In this document: piece after piece, positions 1 through 6,672 of the stretch
Numbering within the stretch: position 1 is the stretch's first letter
Layout: each line of letters starts with the position of its first letter
Assembly: GCA_934515035.1 (NCBI GenBank)
Contig: CAKSXP010000043.1
Coordinates: forward strand, 1-10,099
From: an uncultured Oscillospiraceae bacterium
GTDB taxonomy: Bacteria; Bacillota; Clostridia; Oscillospirales; Oscillospiraceae
Length of the DNA stretch: 10,099 bases
Direction: 5' to 3'
Program-made: the position numbers and the translations under genes
The notes under the pieces: model-generated
The model's database searches: none
Told to the model about the DNA's origin: nothing
Seen by the model: only the letters and a program-made list of their open reading frames with translations

Positions 1-187
1 TCGTTCCGGACAGGTAACTCGGTCTGGTGGACAAAAACTCCCAGGTTATGTTGGGCAGTCCCCGCCAGAGCACATAGACTATAAGGAATATCACAAGGGC
101 ACATGTCAAAGCCGTGCAGATCCACATAAGAACGCGCATCAGCCCAACATACGCTCTGCGTCGGACAGACAGTTTTTGTTCCAGCAT
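1..187 (-). CDS. pstA: Phosphate ABC transporter permease PstA (N-terminal part, runs off the left edge)
   Basis: This is the second membrane subunit of the PstSCAB high-affinity phosphate importer, which forms the transmembrane channel together with PstC. About 62 residues are visible: a basic N-terminus (KLSVRRRAY), one hydrophobic membrane segment at about residues 17-41, then LPNITWEFLSTRPSYL, a stretch typical of PstA after its first helix. The C-terminal majority lies outside the window. Two starts are possible. ATG at 193 overlaps the pstC stop as ATGA, but AAGGAG ends only 2 nt before it. ATG at 187 has about 8 nt of spacing and is preferred here. Either way the gene is coupled to pstC in one operon. 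Confidence 0.9.
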   Translation of the reverse strand, partial: MLEQKLSVRRRAYVGLMRVLMWICTALTCALVIFLIVYVLWRGLPNITWEFLSTRPSYLSGT

Positions 188-189
188 GA

Positions 190-1068
190 TCATTTCTCCT
201 TATTCCGCTTGAAAAAGTAGTTCAGTGTCGCATTAATGAGCATGATGAACAGGAAGAGCACCAGCGCGATGGAGAACAGCGCCTGACGGTGCAGGCTGCC
301 CGGGCTGGAATAGGACATTTCGCTGGCGACAGCCGTTGTCAGAAAGCGGACGCTCTGGAACAGAGAGGGCATATTGGCCACATTGCCCGCCACCATCATG
401 ACGGCCATGGCTTCGCCGATCGCGCGTCCGACGCCCAGCACCACCGCGGCGGCGATACCGCTTCTGGCGGCCGGAACGGAAACACGGAACCATGTCTCCA
501 CCGGAGTTGCGCCCAGCGCCAGGGATGCATCCTCATACTCCTTCGGCACAGCCTCCAGCGCGGTCATCGAGACCTTGATGATGGACGGCAGCACGATAAT
601 AGCCAGCACGATGATGGCCGCCAGCAGGCTGGCTCCGTCCGGCACATGGAATATCCTTCGAATGCCCGGTACAAGGATAAGCATTCCCACAAGGCCGTAA
701 ACGACCGACGGAATGCCTGACAGCAGACTGACGGCGGTCTCTATGACCGCCTTCAACTTTTTAGGCGCCGCCTTGGCCAGATATACCGCGGTCAGAAATC
801 CGACCGGCACACCCAGCAGGACAGCCCCGGCAGTACCGTAAACGCTTGTCAGGATAAAAGGCAATATGCCGTACTCCGCGCCGGTGGTCTTGTTGGTCGG
901 GTCCCAGACCTTTCCGAAAAGGAACTTCCCGAGTCCGATCTCCCGGATGGCGGGAATGCCCGAGGCGATCAGGTACACCGTTATTATCAGCACGCATCCC
1001 ACGGTGATGAGCCCCAGGGTGAGAAAGATACCGTGGACAATATTCTCGAAGAGCCGTTTACGCTTCAT
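190..1068 (-). CDS. pstC: Phosphate ABC transporter permease PstC
   Basis: This is the first membrane subunit of the Pst phosphate importer in the cytoplasmic membrane. It has a positive N-terminus, a first helix at about residues 12-36, the PstC-type segment FLFGKVWDPTN...YGILPFILTSVYGT at about 48-80, and five more hydrophobic helices. The cytoplasmic EAA loop, which contacts the PstB ATPase, is near EYEDASLALGATPVETW, followed by GRAIGEAMAVMMVAGN. At 292 residues it is family-typical. The frame extends to GTG at 1077, but AAAGG ends directly against that GTG and lies 9 nt before ATG at 1068, so I prefer 1068. It sits 60 nt downstream of pstS across a strong hairpin and overlaps or abuts pstA. 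Confidence 0.95.
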   Translation of the reverse strand: MKRKRLFENIVHGIFLTLGLITVGCVLIITVYLIASGIPAIREIGLGKFLFGKVWDPTNKTTGAEYGILPFILTSVYGTAGAVLLGVPVGFLTAVYLAKAAPKKLKAVIETAVSLLSGIPSVVYGLVGMLILVPGIRRIFHVPDGASLLAAIIVLAIIVLPSIIKVSMTALEAVPKEYEDASLALGATPVETWFRVSVPAARSGIAAAVVLGVGRAIGEAMAVMMVAGNVANMPSLFQSVRFLTTAVASEMSYSSPGSLHRQALFSIALVLFLFIMLINATLNYFFKRNKEK

Positions 1069-1088
1069 GTGTTTCACCCTTTCACGGA

Positions 1089-1112
1089 GGCGGCCGGAGT
1101 GATCCGGCCGCC
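1089..1112 (-). promoter_or_regulatory. Hairpin between pstS and pstC (mRNA stabiliser or processing/attenuation site)
   Basis: A perfect 9-bp, nearly all-GC inverted repeat (1089-1097 with 1104-1112, loop AGTGAT) lies just after the pstS stop and before the pstC ribosome binding site. No T-run follows on the minus strand, so it is a poor intrinsic terminator. In other bacteria such hairpins protect the 3' end of a binding-protein message or allow only partial read-through, which keeps binding protein in excess over permease. That role is inferred here. Confidence 0.6.
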
Positions 1113-1128
1113 GGTCTCAGATTTACGC

Positions 1129-2019
1129 TCAGTTGGCGGGCACAACGCCTGCGCCGGTGAGAATATCATATGCATCGGGGGAAACAGCGAAGTCGAAGAA
1201 CGCCTGAGCAGCGGTGCTGAGAGGCTCGCCGGTCCTCGTTGCCAGAACGAAGGGACGCTGTACAGCATAGGAGCCGTCCTTCACGGTGTCCTCAGTGGGG
1301 ACCACGCCGTCCACGGAAAGGGCCTTCACGGTATCCTTGATGGAAGCGAGAGATGCATAGCCTATTGCGTAGGGGTTGGATGCGACCGTCGTGATAACGT
1401 CGCCGGTCGAAGTGAGCTCCTGGCGGTACTGGCAGGCGTCGGTGGTACCGGTAATGTTTTCAAAGCCATCGCGTGTTCCGCTGCCGGCTTCGCGGCCGAT
1501 CAGAACGATCTCTGCATCATCGCCTCCGACTTCGCTCCAGTTGGTGATCTCGCCGGTGTATATAGCCGCTATCTGTTCAAGGCTCAGATCGTTTACGGGG
1601 TTTTCGGGGCTTACGATGATGGCGATGCCGTCATAGGCAAGGACGGTCTCGGTCAGGCCGTTCGCCTTCTCCTCATCCTTCAGGCTGCGGCTGGAAAGAC
1701 CGATATCGCAGCGTCCTTCCTGAACGGCCTGGATACCGGAACCGGAGCCGGTCGGGTTATAGGTGAATGTGACATCAGAGTTCGCGCTCATAAAGGCTTC
1801 GCCAAGCGCGCCGATGACCTTCTCCATGGAGGTGGAACCGTCGGTCGAAACAGTGCCGCTGACGGTTTTTGTTTCACCAGCATTGTCGGTAACGGCGGCG
1901 GTGGGCTGATCGTTCGGCACCGGAGTCTTGTCCGCGGCGTTCCCGCCGGACTGCCCGCAGCCGGCAAGCGCTGTAACTATCAGCATTGCGGCAAGTACAA
2001 GAGAAATGGTCTTTTTCAT
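1129..2019 (-). CDS. pstS: Phosphate-binding lipoprotein PstS
   Basis: This is the extracytoplasmic, membrane-anchored phosphate receptor that feeds PstCA. The start at ATG 2019 gives 296 residues beginning MKKTISLVLAAMLIVTALAGC. That is a lipoprotein signal peptide with lipobox LAGC and acylated Cys at residue 21, followed by a low-complexity linker. Periplasmic-binding-fold phosphate-site motifs are visible: GSTSM near residue 63, GSGSGIQAV near 95, and REAGSGTRDGFENI near 170-185. The longer frame to 2103 is rejected because it would bury the signal peptide and run through the promoter. AAAGGAGA lies about 11 nt before ATG 2019. It is first in the pstSCA operon, with a PhoP-box-like promoter upstream. 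Confidence 0.96.
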   Translation of the reverse strand: MKKTISLVLAAMLIVTALAGCGQSGGNAADKTPVPNDQPTAAVTDNAGETKTVSGTVSTDGSTSMEKVIGALGEAFMSANSDVTFTYNPTGSGSGIQAVQEGRCDIGLSSRSLKDEEKANGLTETVLAYDGIAIIVSPENPVNDLSLEQIAAIYTGEITNWSEVGGDDAEIVLIGREAGSGTRDGFENITGTTDACQYRQELTSTGDVITTVASNPYAIGYASLASIKDTVKALSVDGVVPTEDTVKDGSYAVQRPFVLATRTGEPLSTAAQAFFDFAVSPDAYDILTGAGVVPAN

Positions 2020-2089
2020 GATAATTGATTCTCCTTTTGTCTTTTTTATCTTGGATTTTCTGCTCCTTATGCCTAAAGAATACCCATCG

Positions 2090-2131
2090 ATTGTAAAATT
2101 CAAAAGATTTCTTTTGTAAAATCGGTGTCAA
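2090..2131 (-). promoter_or_regulatory. pstS promoter with PhoP-box-like repeats
   Basis: Reading the minus strand there is TTGACA (2131-2126), TTTACA (2120-2115) and TTTACA (2097-2092). The first two are spaced exactly 11 bp and the third lies 23 bp on, close to two more turns of the same phase. A good -10 hexamer TACAAT (2095-2090) overlaps the last repeat, while its -35 (TACAAA, 17 bp upstream) is weak, as expected of an activator-dependent promoter. Bacillus PhoP binds TTAACA-like repeats with about 11-bp spacing. The match is by eye, and no PhoPR gene is visible in the window. Confidence 0.6.
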
Positions 2132-2174
2132 ATAAATTGCCCGCCGGACCCTGTCTGCTCTTGTCAGCCGATGG

Positions 2175-2221
2175 TACAGCGAAACGGCGCCTTCAAAGCA
2201 TGAAGGCGCCGTTTCGCTGTA
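2175..2221. terminator. 21-bp perfect inverted repeat, probable terminator after the MmcQ/YjbR gene
   Basis: The arms 2175-2195 and 2201-2221 are exact reverse complements with loop AAGCA, forming a very stable stem centred on GGCGCC. It lies about 55 nt after the stop of the 2277-2681 gene and 44 nt upstream of the pstS promoter repeats, so it would isolate the pst operon from upstream transcription. No U-tract follows on either strand, so it may act with Rho or as a transcript 3'-end protector. It could also be a dispersed repeat unit. Confidence 0.6.
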
Positions 2222-2276
2222 TGCGGCAAAATACCGCGTCTGTATCCGATTTATACTTTAACTTTCCGGAACCCCG

Positions 2277-2681
2277 TCAGCCGGTTTCCCGTTCTTCTAT
2301 CTCACGCCGGAGCTTTTTTGTCAGTTTCCCGAAAACCAGCTCATACGATCTGTCGCAGAGATCCCGCAGCACATCCTCAGGCAGCTCTCCGTCCAGAAAC
2401 ACCGAGTTCCAGTTTCTCTTGTCCATGTAAAAGCCGGGTATCACGTCGGGATATTCCCGCCTGAGCGCTTCAGCGAGCAGCGGCTCGCATTTGAGCGTGA
2501 CCAGTTCCCTGCCGTCATAGCCCTTGTGCTCCGGGCCCGGGCGGCAGACTGCGGCAAACATCTTTCCCCCGACAAGATAGCGCTGCCAACCCCACTCGGG
2601 CTTGAAGTCACTGACAGCACCCTTTTTTGAGCGCAGATATCCGTCCAGCCATTCATATCCGTTCAATTCATTATTATTCAT
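2277..2681 (-). CDS. MmcQ/YjbR family protein
   Basis: This 134-residue protein belongs to the small MmcQ/YjbR (DUF419) family, which has a CyaY-like alpha/beta fold. Members are often labelled DNA-binding, but the cellular role is not settled. Diagnostic stretches are the central Y/FYMDKRNWNSVFLDGELPEDVLRDLCDRSYELV region (about residues 85-118) and the basic C-terminal helix KLTKKLRREIEE. It also has LVGGKMFAAV in the middle strand and LVTLKCEPLLAEALRREYP before the core, both typical of the family. Family members are usually 110-130 residues, so it is full length. ATG 2681 is preceded by AAGGGG at 9 nt. It lies 64 nt downstream of the TetR gene on the same strand and may be cotranscribed with it. 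Confidence 0.85.
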   Translation of the reverse strand: MNNNELNGYEWLDGYLRSKKGAVSDFKPEWGWQRYLVGGKMFAAVCRPGPEHKGYDGRELVTLKCEPLLAEALRREYPDVIPGFYMDKRNWNSVFLDGELPEDVLRDLCDRSYELVFGKLTKKLRREIEERETG

Positions 2682-2745
2682 AATGACATTCCCCTTTTAA
2701 CGACGATAACAGAAAAAGGACATGGAAAGAGCAGCGGCAGCGCTC

Positions 2746-3405
2746 TCACAGCGCGTCCCCGTTCCGGCTTTCCCTCTGCAAGCCGCCTGTGCCGTATATT
2801 GCGAAGAACTGCCGGATGTGGCGTTCGATCAGTTCCGTCGCCTCTCCCTCGCGCTCCGGTTCCCGGTCACAGAGGTTTATCCAGACGGAAACAGGCAGAC
2901 ACAGCTGGGCGGCCATGATCTCCGGGTCACTGTCTGTCAGTTTTCCCCGGCTGATAAGAAAGCGCACAAGGCCGGAAAAGAAGTTCATCACATCCGTGTA
3001 GGTCTGCCGCGTTTGCAGCGACTTCAGCTCCGGATTGCGGAATTGCTCAATGGTCAGCATTTTTCTGGCTTTGCTGATCTGAGGATCGTGCAGTATATAA
3101 CGCACATGCCCCAGTATCATCTGTTCAGCCGTCTCGAGGGACAGGTTCTCCTTATCCTTTGTAAACTCAGGGTCATCCCAATCCGCCTGTGCAAAAATGG
3201 AGTGCTTATCGTATCGCTCCATAGTCTCCCGCACCAGTGCATCCAGAATTTCCTGCTTGCTTGCAAAATGGCTGTACATGGAAGCCTTGCGGATGCCGAC
3301 CGCATCTGCGATGCGCGAGATCGACGTGGCTTCATAGCCCTGGACCGAGAACAGTTCCAGCGCTGCCTCCAGTATCTCCTGCTTTGTGCCGCCTTTTTCC
3401 GTCAT
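2746..3405 (-). CDS. TetR/AcrR family transcriptional repressor
   Basis: This is a 219-residue one-component regulator. Residues about 7-53 (KQEILEAALELFSVQGYEATSISRIADAVGIRKASMYSHFASKQEIL) form the canonical TetR helix-turn-helix, including the recognition helix ending in SMYSHF. The remaining, mostly helical part is the ligand-binding and dimerisation domain, which is too variable to name an inducer. ATG 3405 follows AGGGGG at about 10 nt. Its promoter contains a palindrome in the -10/-35 spacer, which strongly suggests autorepression. The direct neighbour downstream is an MmcQ/YjbR gene, and no efflux pump sits immediately beside it, so the regulon beyond itself is unknown. Confidence 0.92.
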   Translation of the reverse strand: MTEKGGTKQEILEAALELFSVQGYEATSISRIADAVGIRKASMYSHFASKQEILDALVRETMERYDKHSIFAQADWDDPEFTKDKENLSLETAEQMILGHVRYILHDPQISKARKMLTIEQFRNPELKSLQTRQTYTDVMNFFSGLVRFLISRGKLTDSDPEIMAAQLCLPVSVWINLCDREPEREGEATELIERHIRQFFAIYGTGGLQRESRNGDAL

Positions 3406-3445
3406 CCGGTCAGCGCCCCCCTGTCATGAGCATGTTTGCCGTATC

Positions 3446-3474
3446 ATTATAACTACCGACCGATAGGTTGTCAA
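3446..3474 (-). promoter_or_regulatory. TetR-gene promoter with embedded palindromic operator
   Basis: The minus strand shows a consensus sigma-A promoter, TTGACA (3474-3469), a 17-bp spacer and TATAAT (3451-3446), about 40 nt before ATG 3405. The spacer contains the imperfect palindrome CTAtCGgtCGgTAG (3466-3453), which has the symmetry CTA-n-CG-nn-CG-n-TAG typical of TetR-family operators. A repressor dimer here would block RNA polymerase directly. The promoter hexamers are seen; operator function is inferred. Confidence 0.8.
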
Positions 3475-3508
3475 GAGCGGTCATGCCGGGGAAATATGCC
3501 CGCCGGGA

Positions 3509-3958
3509 TCATTTTTTCCAGTGCCTCAGTTCCGGCACCACGGCATTCATGTGCGTCCTGACCTGTTCCTTCGGCCAGGCGTCGCTTGACATGTGTTCCA
3601 CACAGAAGTCGATCAGTTCTTCCTTGCTGCCATACTTGAACTCTCCGCCGGCATAGCACCATTTGCAGTATTCTTCATTGAATGAGCCGTCCGGCTCCCT
3701 GCTGATAAACGTCTCTTCCAACGGCATCCCGCAGCACTGACAGACCAGCTGTCTCGGGCTTCCGAGCAGTGTGTTGATAGAGACGTCAAACACCTTTGAC
3801 AGCAGCTTCAATGAGTCTGTTCCGGGCATTGTTTCGCCGTTTTCCCAGCGCGAGACCGCCTGCCGGGTCACAAAGACCCGCTCTGCCAGTTCTTCCTGCG
3901 ACAGCCCGCTTTCTTTTCTGAGCTGCATCAAAATATCCTTTGTATCCAATCCTATCAT
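3509..3958 (-). CDS. XRE-family HTH regulator fused to a C-terminal zinc ribbon
   Basis: Residues about 8-66 (LMQLRKESGLSQEELAERVFVTRQAVSRWENGETMPGTDSLKLLSKVFDVSINTLLG) are a Cro/C1-type helix-turn-helix. After a short linker, the segment CQCCGMPLE...DGSFNEEYCKWCYAGGEF (about 73-108) supplies four zinc-ligand cysteines (CxxC...CxxC) of a 'putative zinc ribbon' domain, followed by a helical tail ending in LRHWKK. The 149-residue two-domain layout is common in Clostridia, where the zinc ribbon may sense metal or redox state or mediate contacts; its ligand is not known to me. The start is uncertain: AAGGAG touches ATG 3958 with no spacing but lies 9 nt before TTG 3949, which gives MDTKDIL and may be the real start. 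Its own promoter is visible. Confidence 0.9.
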   Translation of the reverse strand: MIGLDTKDILMQLRKESGLSQEELAERVFVTRQAVSRWENGETMPGTDSLKLLSKVFDVSINTLLGSPRQLVCQCCGMPLEETFISREPDGSFNEEYCKWCYAGGEFKYGSKEELIDFCVEHMSSDAWPKEQVRTHMNAVVPELRHWKK

Positions 3959-3970
3959 CTCCTTGTTCTG

Positions 3971-3999
3971 ATTCTAACACGAAGCAGGCCCGGATACAA
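3971..3999 (-). promoter_or_regulatory. Promoter of the XRE/zinc-ribbon gene
   Basis: TTGTAT (3999-3994), a 17-bp spacer and TAGAAT (3976-3971) on the minus strand form a good sigma-A promoter. Transcription would start near 3964-3966, so the message would begin almost at its own Shine-Dalgarno sequence (AAGGAG, 3964-3959). Confidence 0.6.
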
Positions 4000-4014
4000 G
4001 CAACCCGCGGTTGC
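4000..4014. repeat. Short perfect hairpin abutting the XRE promoter
   Basis: GCAACC (4000-4005) and GGTTGC (4009-4014) form a 6-bp stem with a CGC loop, touching the -35 hexamer of the XRE promoter. It may be an operator half-site pair or a weak terminator for the M3 peptidase transcript. The rest of the 228-nt gap to 4186 shows nothing else that I can support. Confidence 0.35.
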
Positions 4015-4186
4015 GGCCGCTTCAAGGTGATTCAAACGCTTCTGAGCCCCCGTTCGCAGCCATATGCTCATTCTTTTATGGGGGTATTCCGTCTCCCGCA
4101 TACGCTCGACCAGCGGCGCTTTCTGCTAAGTAATGGCAAGACCGATTCTGTGTATATCTTGAATTCCGGCGGAAAAATGACTCTTC

Positions 4187-5875
4187 TCAACCCCAGAACT
4201 GACGCGTCAGGTCTTGTGCGAGACTTTCTACCACTCCGGGGGCATATGGCAGGCGAATTCTCGCGTCCGCCAGCGTCTCGGCATAACGCTTACTGCCGCC
4301 GGAGGCGCACAGGGCGTGATACCGCGCCCATCCGTCCACAGGATCGGAATCGTAGGCGGCTTTCAGCTGCTCGGCGCATACAATGGACAGCGCATAGCTG
4401 ACAACATAGCGCGGGAACATATACAGCGGCATGTTGGTAAAGAGGTCACAGCCGGAGAGCACCTGCTGCCGCCACGGTTCGTTATTATGATTGCGGCCGA
4501 AGGACTTGTCGATGCGGTCGGACTCCGCCGCCCACTCCTCCAGAGGCGCTTCCGGGTGCTCATAGAGCCAGGTTTCAAAGGTATGGATGGAGCAGAAGGC
4601 GCACAGCTCCTTGATGAAATCATAACGATGCTCCGTCAGGAACTGTGCGGCATGGTCCCCGAAGAAACCCTCCGCATAGGGCTGAGCAAACAGCTCCATG
4701 GTCTTTGAATGGACCTCCGCCAGATCGGGACTGAGCCCCACATAATCCATCACAGGCTGGCAGCGGGCGGAGAGATATCCCTGAAGCCCGTGGCCCAGCT
4801 CGTGGGTGTATACCGTAACGTCTCCCGCGGTGCCGTCGCAGTTGGCAAAGATAAAGGGCATCCTGTACGGATCGCCCAGCATATCGCAGAAGCCCATGCC
4901 GGCTATTTTGTTGGGCGAACCGGCCACATCCAGCAGCTCATGATGGACCATCTCGTCAAAGAACTCCCCTGCCTCGGGACTGAGAGCGTGATACATCCGA
5001 TACGCAGCCCGGGACAGTTCATCTGCCGCCACCGGAACGGCATTGCCCTCCGGGAACACCAGTGCCCGGTCGTAGGGTCTCAGCACGTCCACGCCAAGAC
5101 GCAGGCGCTGCTCCTCCTGAAGGCGCAGATACAGCGGAACGATGTGGGTCTGCACCTGACGGCAGAACTCGTCCAGTTCCGCCCGGCCATATCCCAGCCG
5201 CTGATGGGCAAGGTCTCCGTAGCCGGCAAAGCTGTCAAAGCCATTGGCACGGGCAAGCTCATTCCGCGCGCTGACCAGCTCCCGCAGGAGCTTTTCAAGC
5301 TCATCGGCCTGCTCCAGCACCGTTTGCTGCTGGGCCTCGAACGCAGCCCGTCGGAGGTCCCGGTCAGGACTTGCCATAGCGGCGCGCAGCTGTCCTCCGC
5401 TGAGACTCTCTCCCCCAACCTGATATCTGGCAGAGGCCACAAGCTGCTGATATCGGGCCGAGAGCTGGGAAATGTGGGCCTGAAGGTCCTTTCCACGGGC
5501 GTGGAGCCGGTTGTCCAGCTCCAGCAGGCGGCGCAGCTGCGGCCCGAATGCCTCGTCCACCGCCGTGGCATAGGGGCTCTCCACGATCGCCATAGCCAGA
5601 GTCTGACTGTCCAGAGTCTCCAGCCGGGGCAGCGTCTCCTGATATTCAGTCTGATAGAACTCATCCGTCACATCGTGAAAAGTGCGGATGGTGGCAATGC
5701 TCTGGCACAGGCACACCTCCTGCTGGAGGGCGTCCCGCTCCCGGACCACCTGCAGCAGTTCGTCCGGGCAGGCAGCTGTCTCGGCCCGGCGGGTCAGATC
5801 GTCATACCGCGTCTGGAGAGCGTCCACATCCGGGCGGGTATAGGGGATATCAGAAAACTTCCAGTTCTCGTTCAT
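4187..5875 (-). CDS. M3 family oligoendopeptidase (non-PepF type)
   Basis: This is a cytoplasmic zinc metallopeptidase expected to degrade oligopeptides. The start MNENWKFSDIPYTRPDVDALQTRYDDL is characteristic of the M3 subfamily called 'not PepF', and 562 residues is the usual length. The active site is HELGH at about residues 358-362 (HExxH, two zinc His plus catalytic Glu), with the third zinc ligand Glu about 25 residues later in DLAEVHSKTMELF. The preceding VTVYT and the FxxxLPYxFG-like C-terminal ending complete the family pattern. Most of the N-terminal half is helical and charged. AAGGAG lies about 11 nt before ATG 5875, inside the last codons of the CatA-like gene, which ends 8 nt upstream, so the two are cotranscribed and probably coupled. 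By eye the gene is somewhat richer in GC than its neighbours. Confidence 0.94.
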   Translation of the reverse strand: MNENWKFSDIPYTRPDVDALQTRYDDLTRRAETAACPDELLQVVRERDALQQEVCLCQSIATIRTFHDVTDEFYQTEYQETLPRLETLDSQTLAMAIVESPYATAVDEAFGPQLRRLLELDNRLHARGKDLQAHISQLSARYQQLVASARYQVGGESLSGGQLRAAMASPDRDLRRAAFEAQQQTVLEQADELEKLLRELVSARNELARANGFDSFAGYGDLAHQRLGYGRAELDEFCRQVQTHIVPLYLRLQEEQRLRLGVDVLRPYDRALVFPEGNAVPVAADELSRAAYRMYHALSPEAGEFFDEMVHHELLDVAGSPNKIAGMGFCDMLGDPYRMPFIFANCDGTAGDVTVYTHELGHGLQGYLSARCQPVMDYVGLSPDLAEVHSKTMELFAQPYAEGFFGDHAAQFLTEHRYDFIKELCAFCSIHTFETWLYEHPEAPLEEWAAESDRIDKSFGRNHNNEPWRQQVLSGCDLFTNMPLYMFPRYVVSYALSIVCAEQLKAAYDSDPVDGWARYHALCASGGSKRYAETLADARIRLPYAPGVVESLAQDLTRQFWG

Positions 5876-5883
5876 ATATTTGC

Positions 5884-6618
5884 TTACTCCTTTGGATAAA
5901 TGGCGGACAGGCCACGCGCCCGCTTCGCCTCGTTTTCATGCACAGGTGTATATACAATATCATCGGTTGATGCGGAAATCAAGGACCGTCGTTCTGCGGA
6001 AATATCTCTGATGACTTCCTGAAGCCGCTGTAAGAATCGCCCCGCGTGCGCACCGTCCATCTGCGTGTGGTGGAACTGAAACGAGAGTTTGAGCGTCGTT
6101 CTGAAGCCCTCCCTGCGGTATTTGCCCCAGATGATAAACGGATTATTGAAGACGCCGCTGTTCATGCCAACAGCTCCGTCGAGCTCGGTGTCCACGATGG
6201 CGGAGGTCCCGATCACCATGCTGTCCGTCAGATCATGGTTTTCACAGGTTTGCACCGTCTGCCGTGTCAGGCGCAGATAGTCTGCGCTGAATCGCTCAAG
6301 GCCGGCGGAAAACGGCACATCGCAGGAACTCACCTCGCCGGTCTTGTTCATAACGATGGTATTGACCGCGATGCTGTCGAATTGCAGCAGTTCGCGCCCC
6401 ACAGGGAGCATACGGAACTCTTTGATCTCGCTGGCCGCTTTCCCGATGCAATAGTCCATCAGCATATTGAACTTATATCCGCGTCTGCGGCTCAGTCTGA
6501 CCAGCGGCGTCACATCCAGAGTTTTGAAAAAAGTGACCATCGGGTTCGGCGCGTCCATCCAGAGTTCAAATGCCGCCGCGCGGCTTGTGGTTTTCGGGTC
6601 AACAACGACCGGTTTCAC
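5884..6618 (-). CDS. CatA-like O-acetyltransferase (chloramphenicol acetyltransferase family)
   Basis: This 244-residue member of the CAT fold transfers acetyl groups from acetyl-CoA to a hydroxyl of a small molecule; true CATs form trimers. The signature HHTQMDGAHAGRFLQRLQEV at about 183-202 matches the CAT active site HHxxxDG. His184 would be the general base and Asp188 the structural partner. Earlier family features include FNMLMDYCIGKAASEIKEFRML and NNPFIIWGKYRREG. It has about 30 extra C-terminal residues after the usual CAT end. GTG 6618 is supported by GGAGG at 6 nt. Chloramphenicol activity cannot be claimed, since many chromosomal members act on other or unknown acceptors. It follows clpP by 54 nt without a visible terminator and overlaps the ribosome binding site of the peptidase gene. 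Confidence 0.9.
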   Translation of the reverse strand: MKPVVVDPKTTSRAAAFELWMDAPNPMVTFFKTLDVTPLVRLSRRRGYKFNMLMDYCIGKAASEIKEFRMLPVGRELLQFDSIAVNTIVMNKTGEVSSCDVPFSAGLERFSADYLRLTRQTVQTCENHDLTDSMVIGTSAIVDTELDGAVGMNSGVFNNPFIIWGKYRREGFRTTLKLSFQFHHTQMDGAHAGRFLQRLQEVIRDISAERRSLISASTDDIVYTPVHENEAKRARGLSAIYPKE

Positions 6619-6672
6619 AGCGCACCTCCCCCGCTCACTTGGCTTTCATAGCGTTTCATGCATTCCAATTTC

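Noticed and set aside
1033..2028. Long plus-strand reading frame opposite pstS
   Set aside because: It mirrors pstS, has no recognisable domain or ribosome binding site, and the minus strand has full PstS motifs.
2020..2103. N-terminal extension of PstS to 2103
   Set aside because: It would place a lipoprotein signal peptide internally and would use the promoter and leader region as coding sequence.
2729..2745. Possible terminator just after the TetR stop
   Set aside because: Only four to five base pairs, one of them a wobble, and a three-T run; too weak to call.
3960..4135. Stop-free minus-strand stretch between the M3 and XRE genes
   Set aside because: No start with a ribosome binding site and no family resemblance; it runs through the XRE promoter.
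4709..5899. 396-codon plus-strand frame opposite the M3 peptidase
   Set aside because: It arises from the codon bias of a GC-rich gene on the other strand. The minus strand has the HELGH zinc site and a family-typical length.
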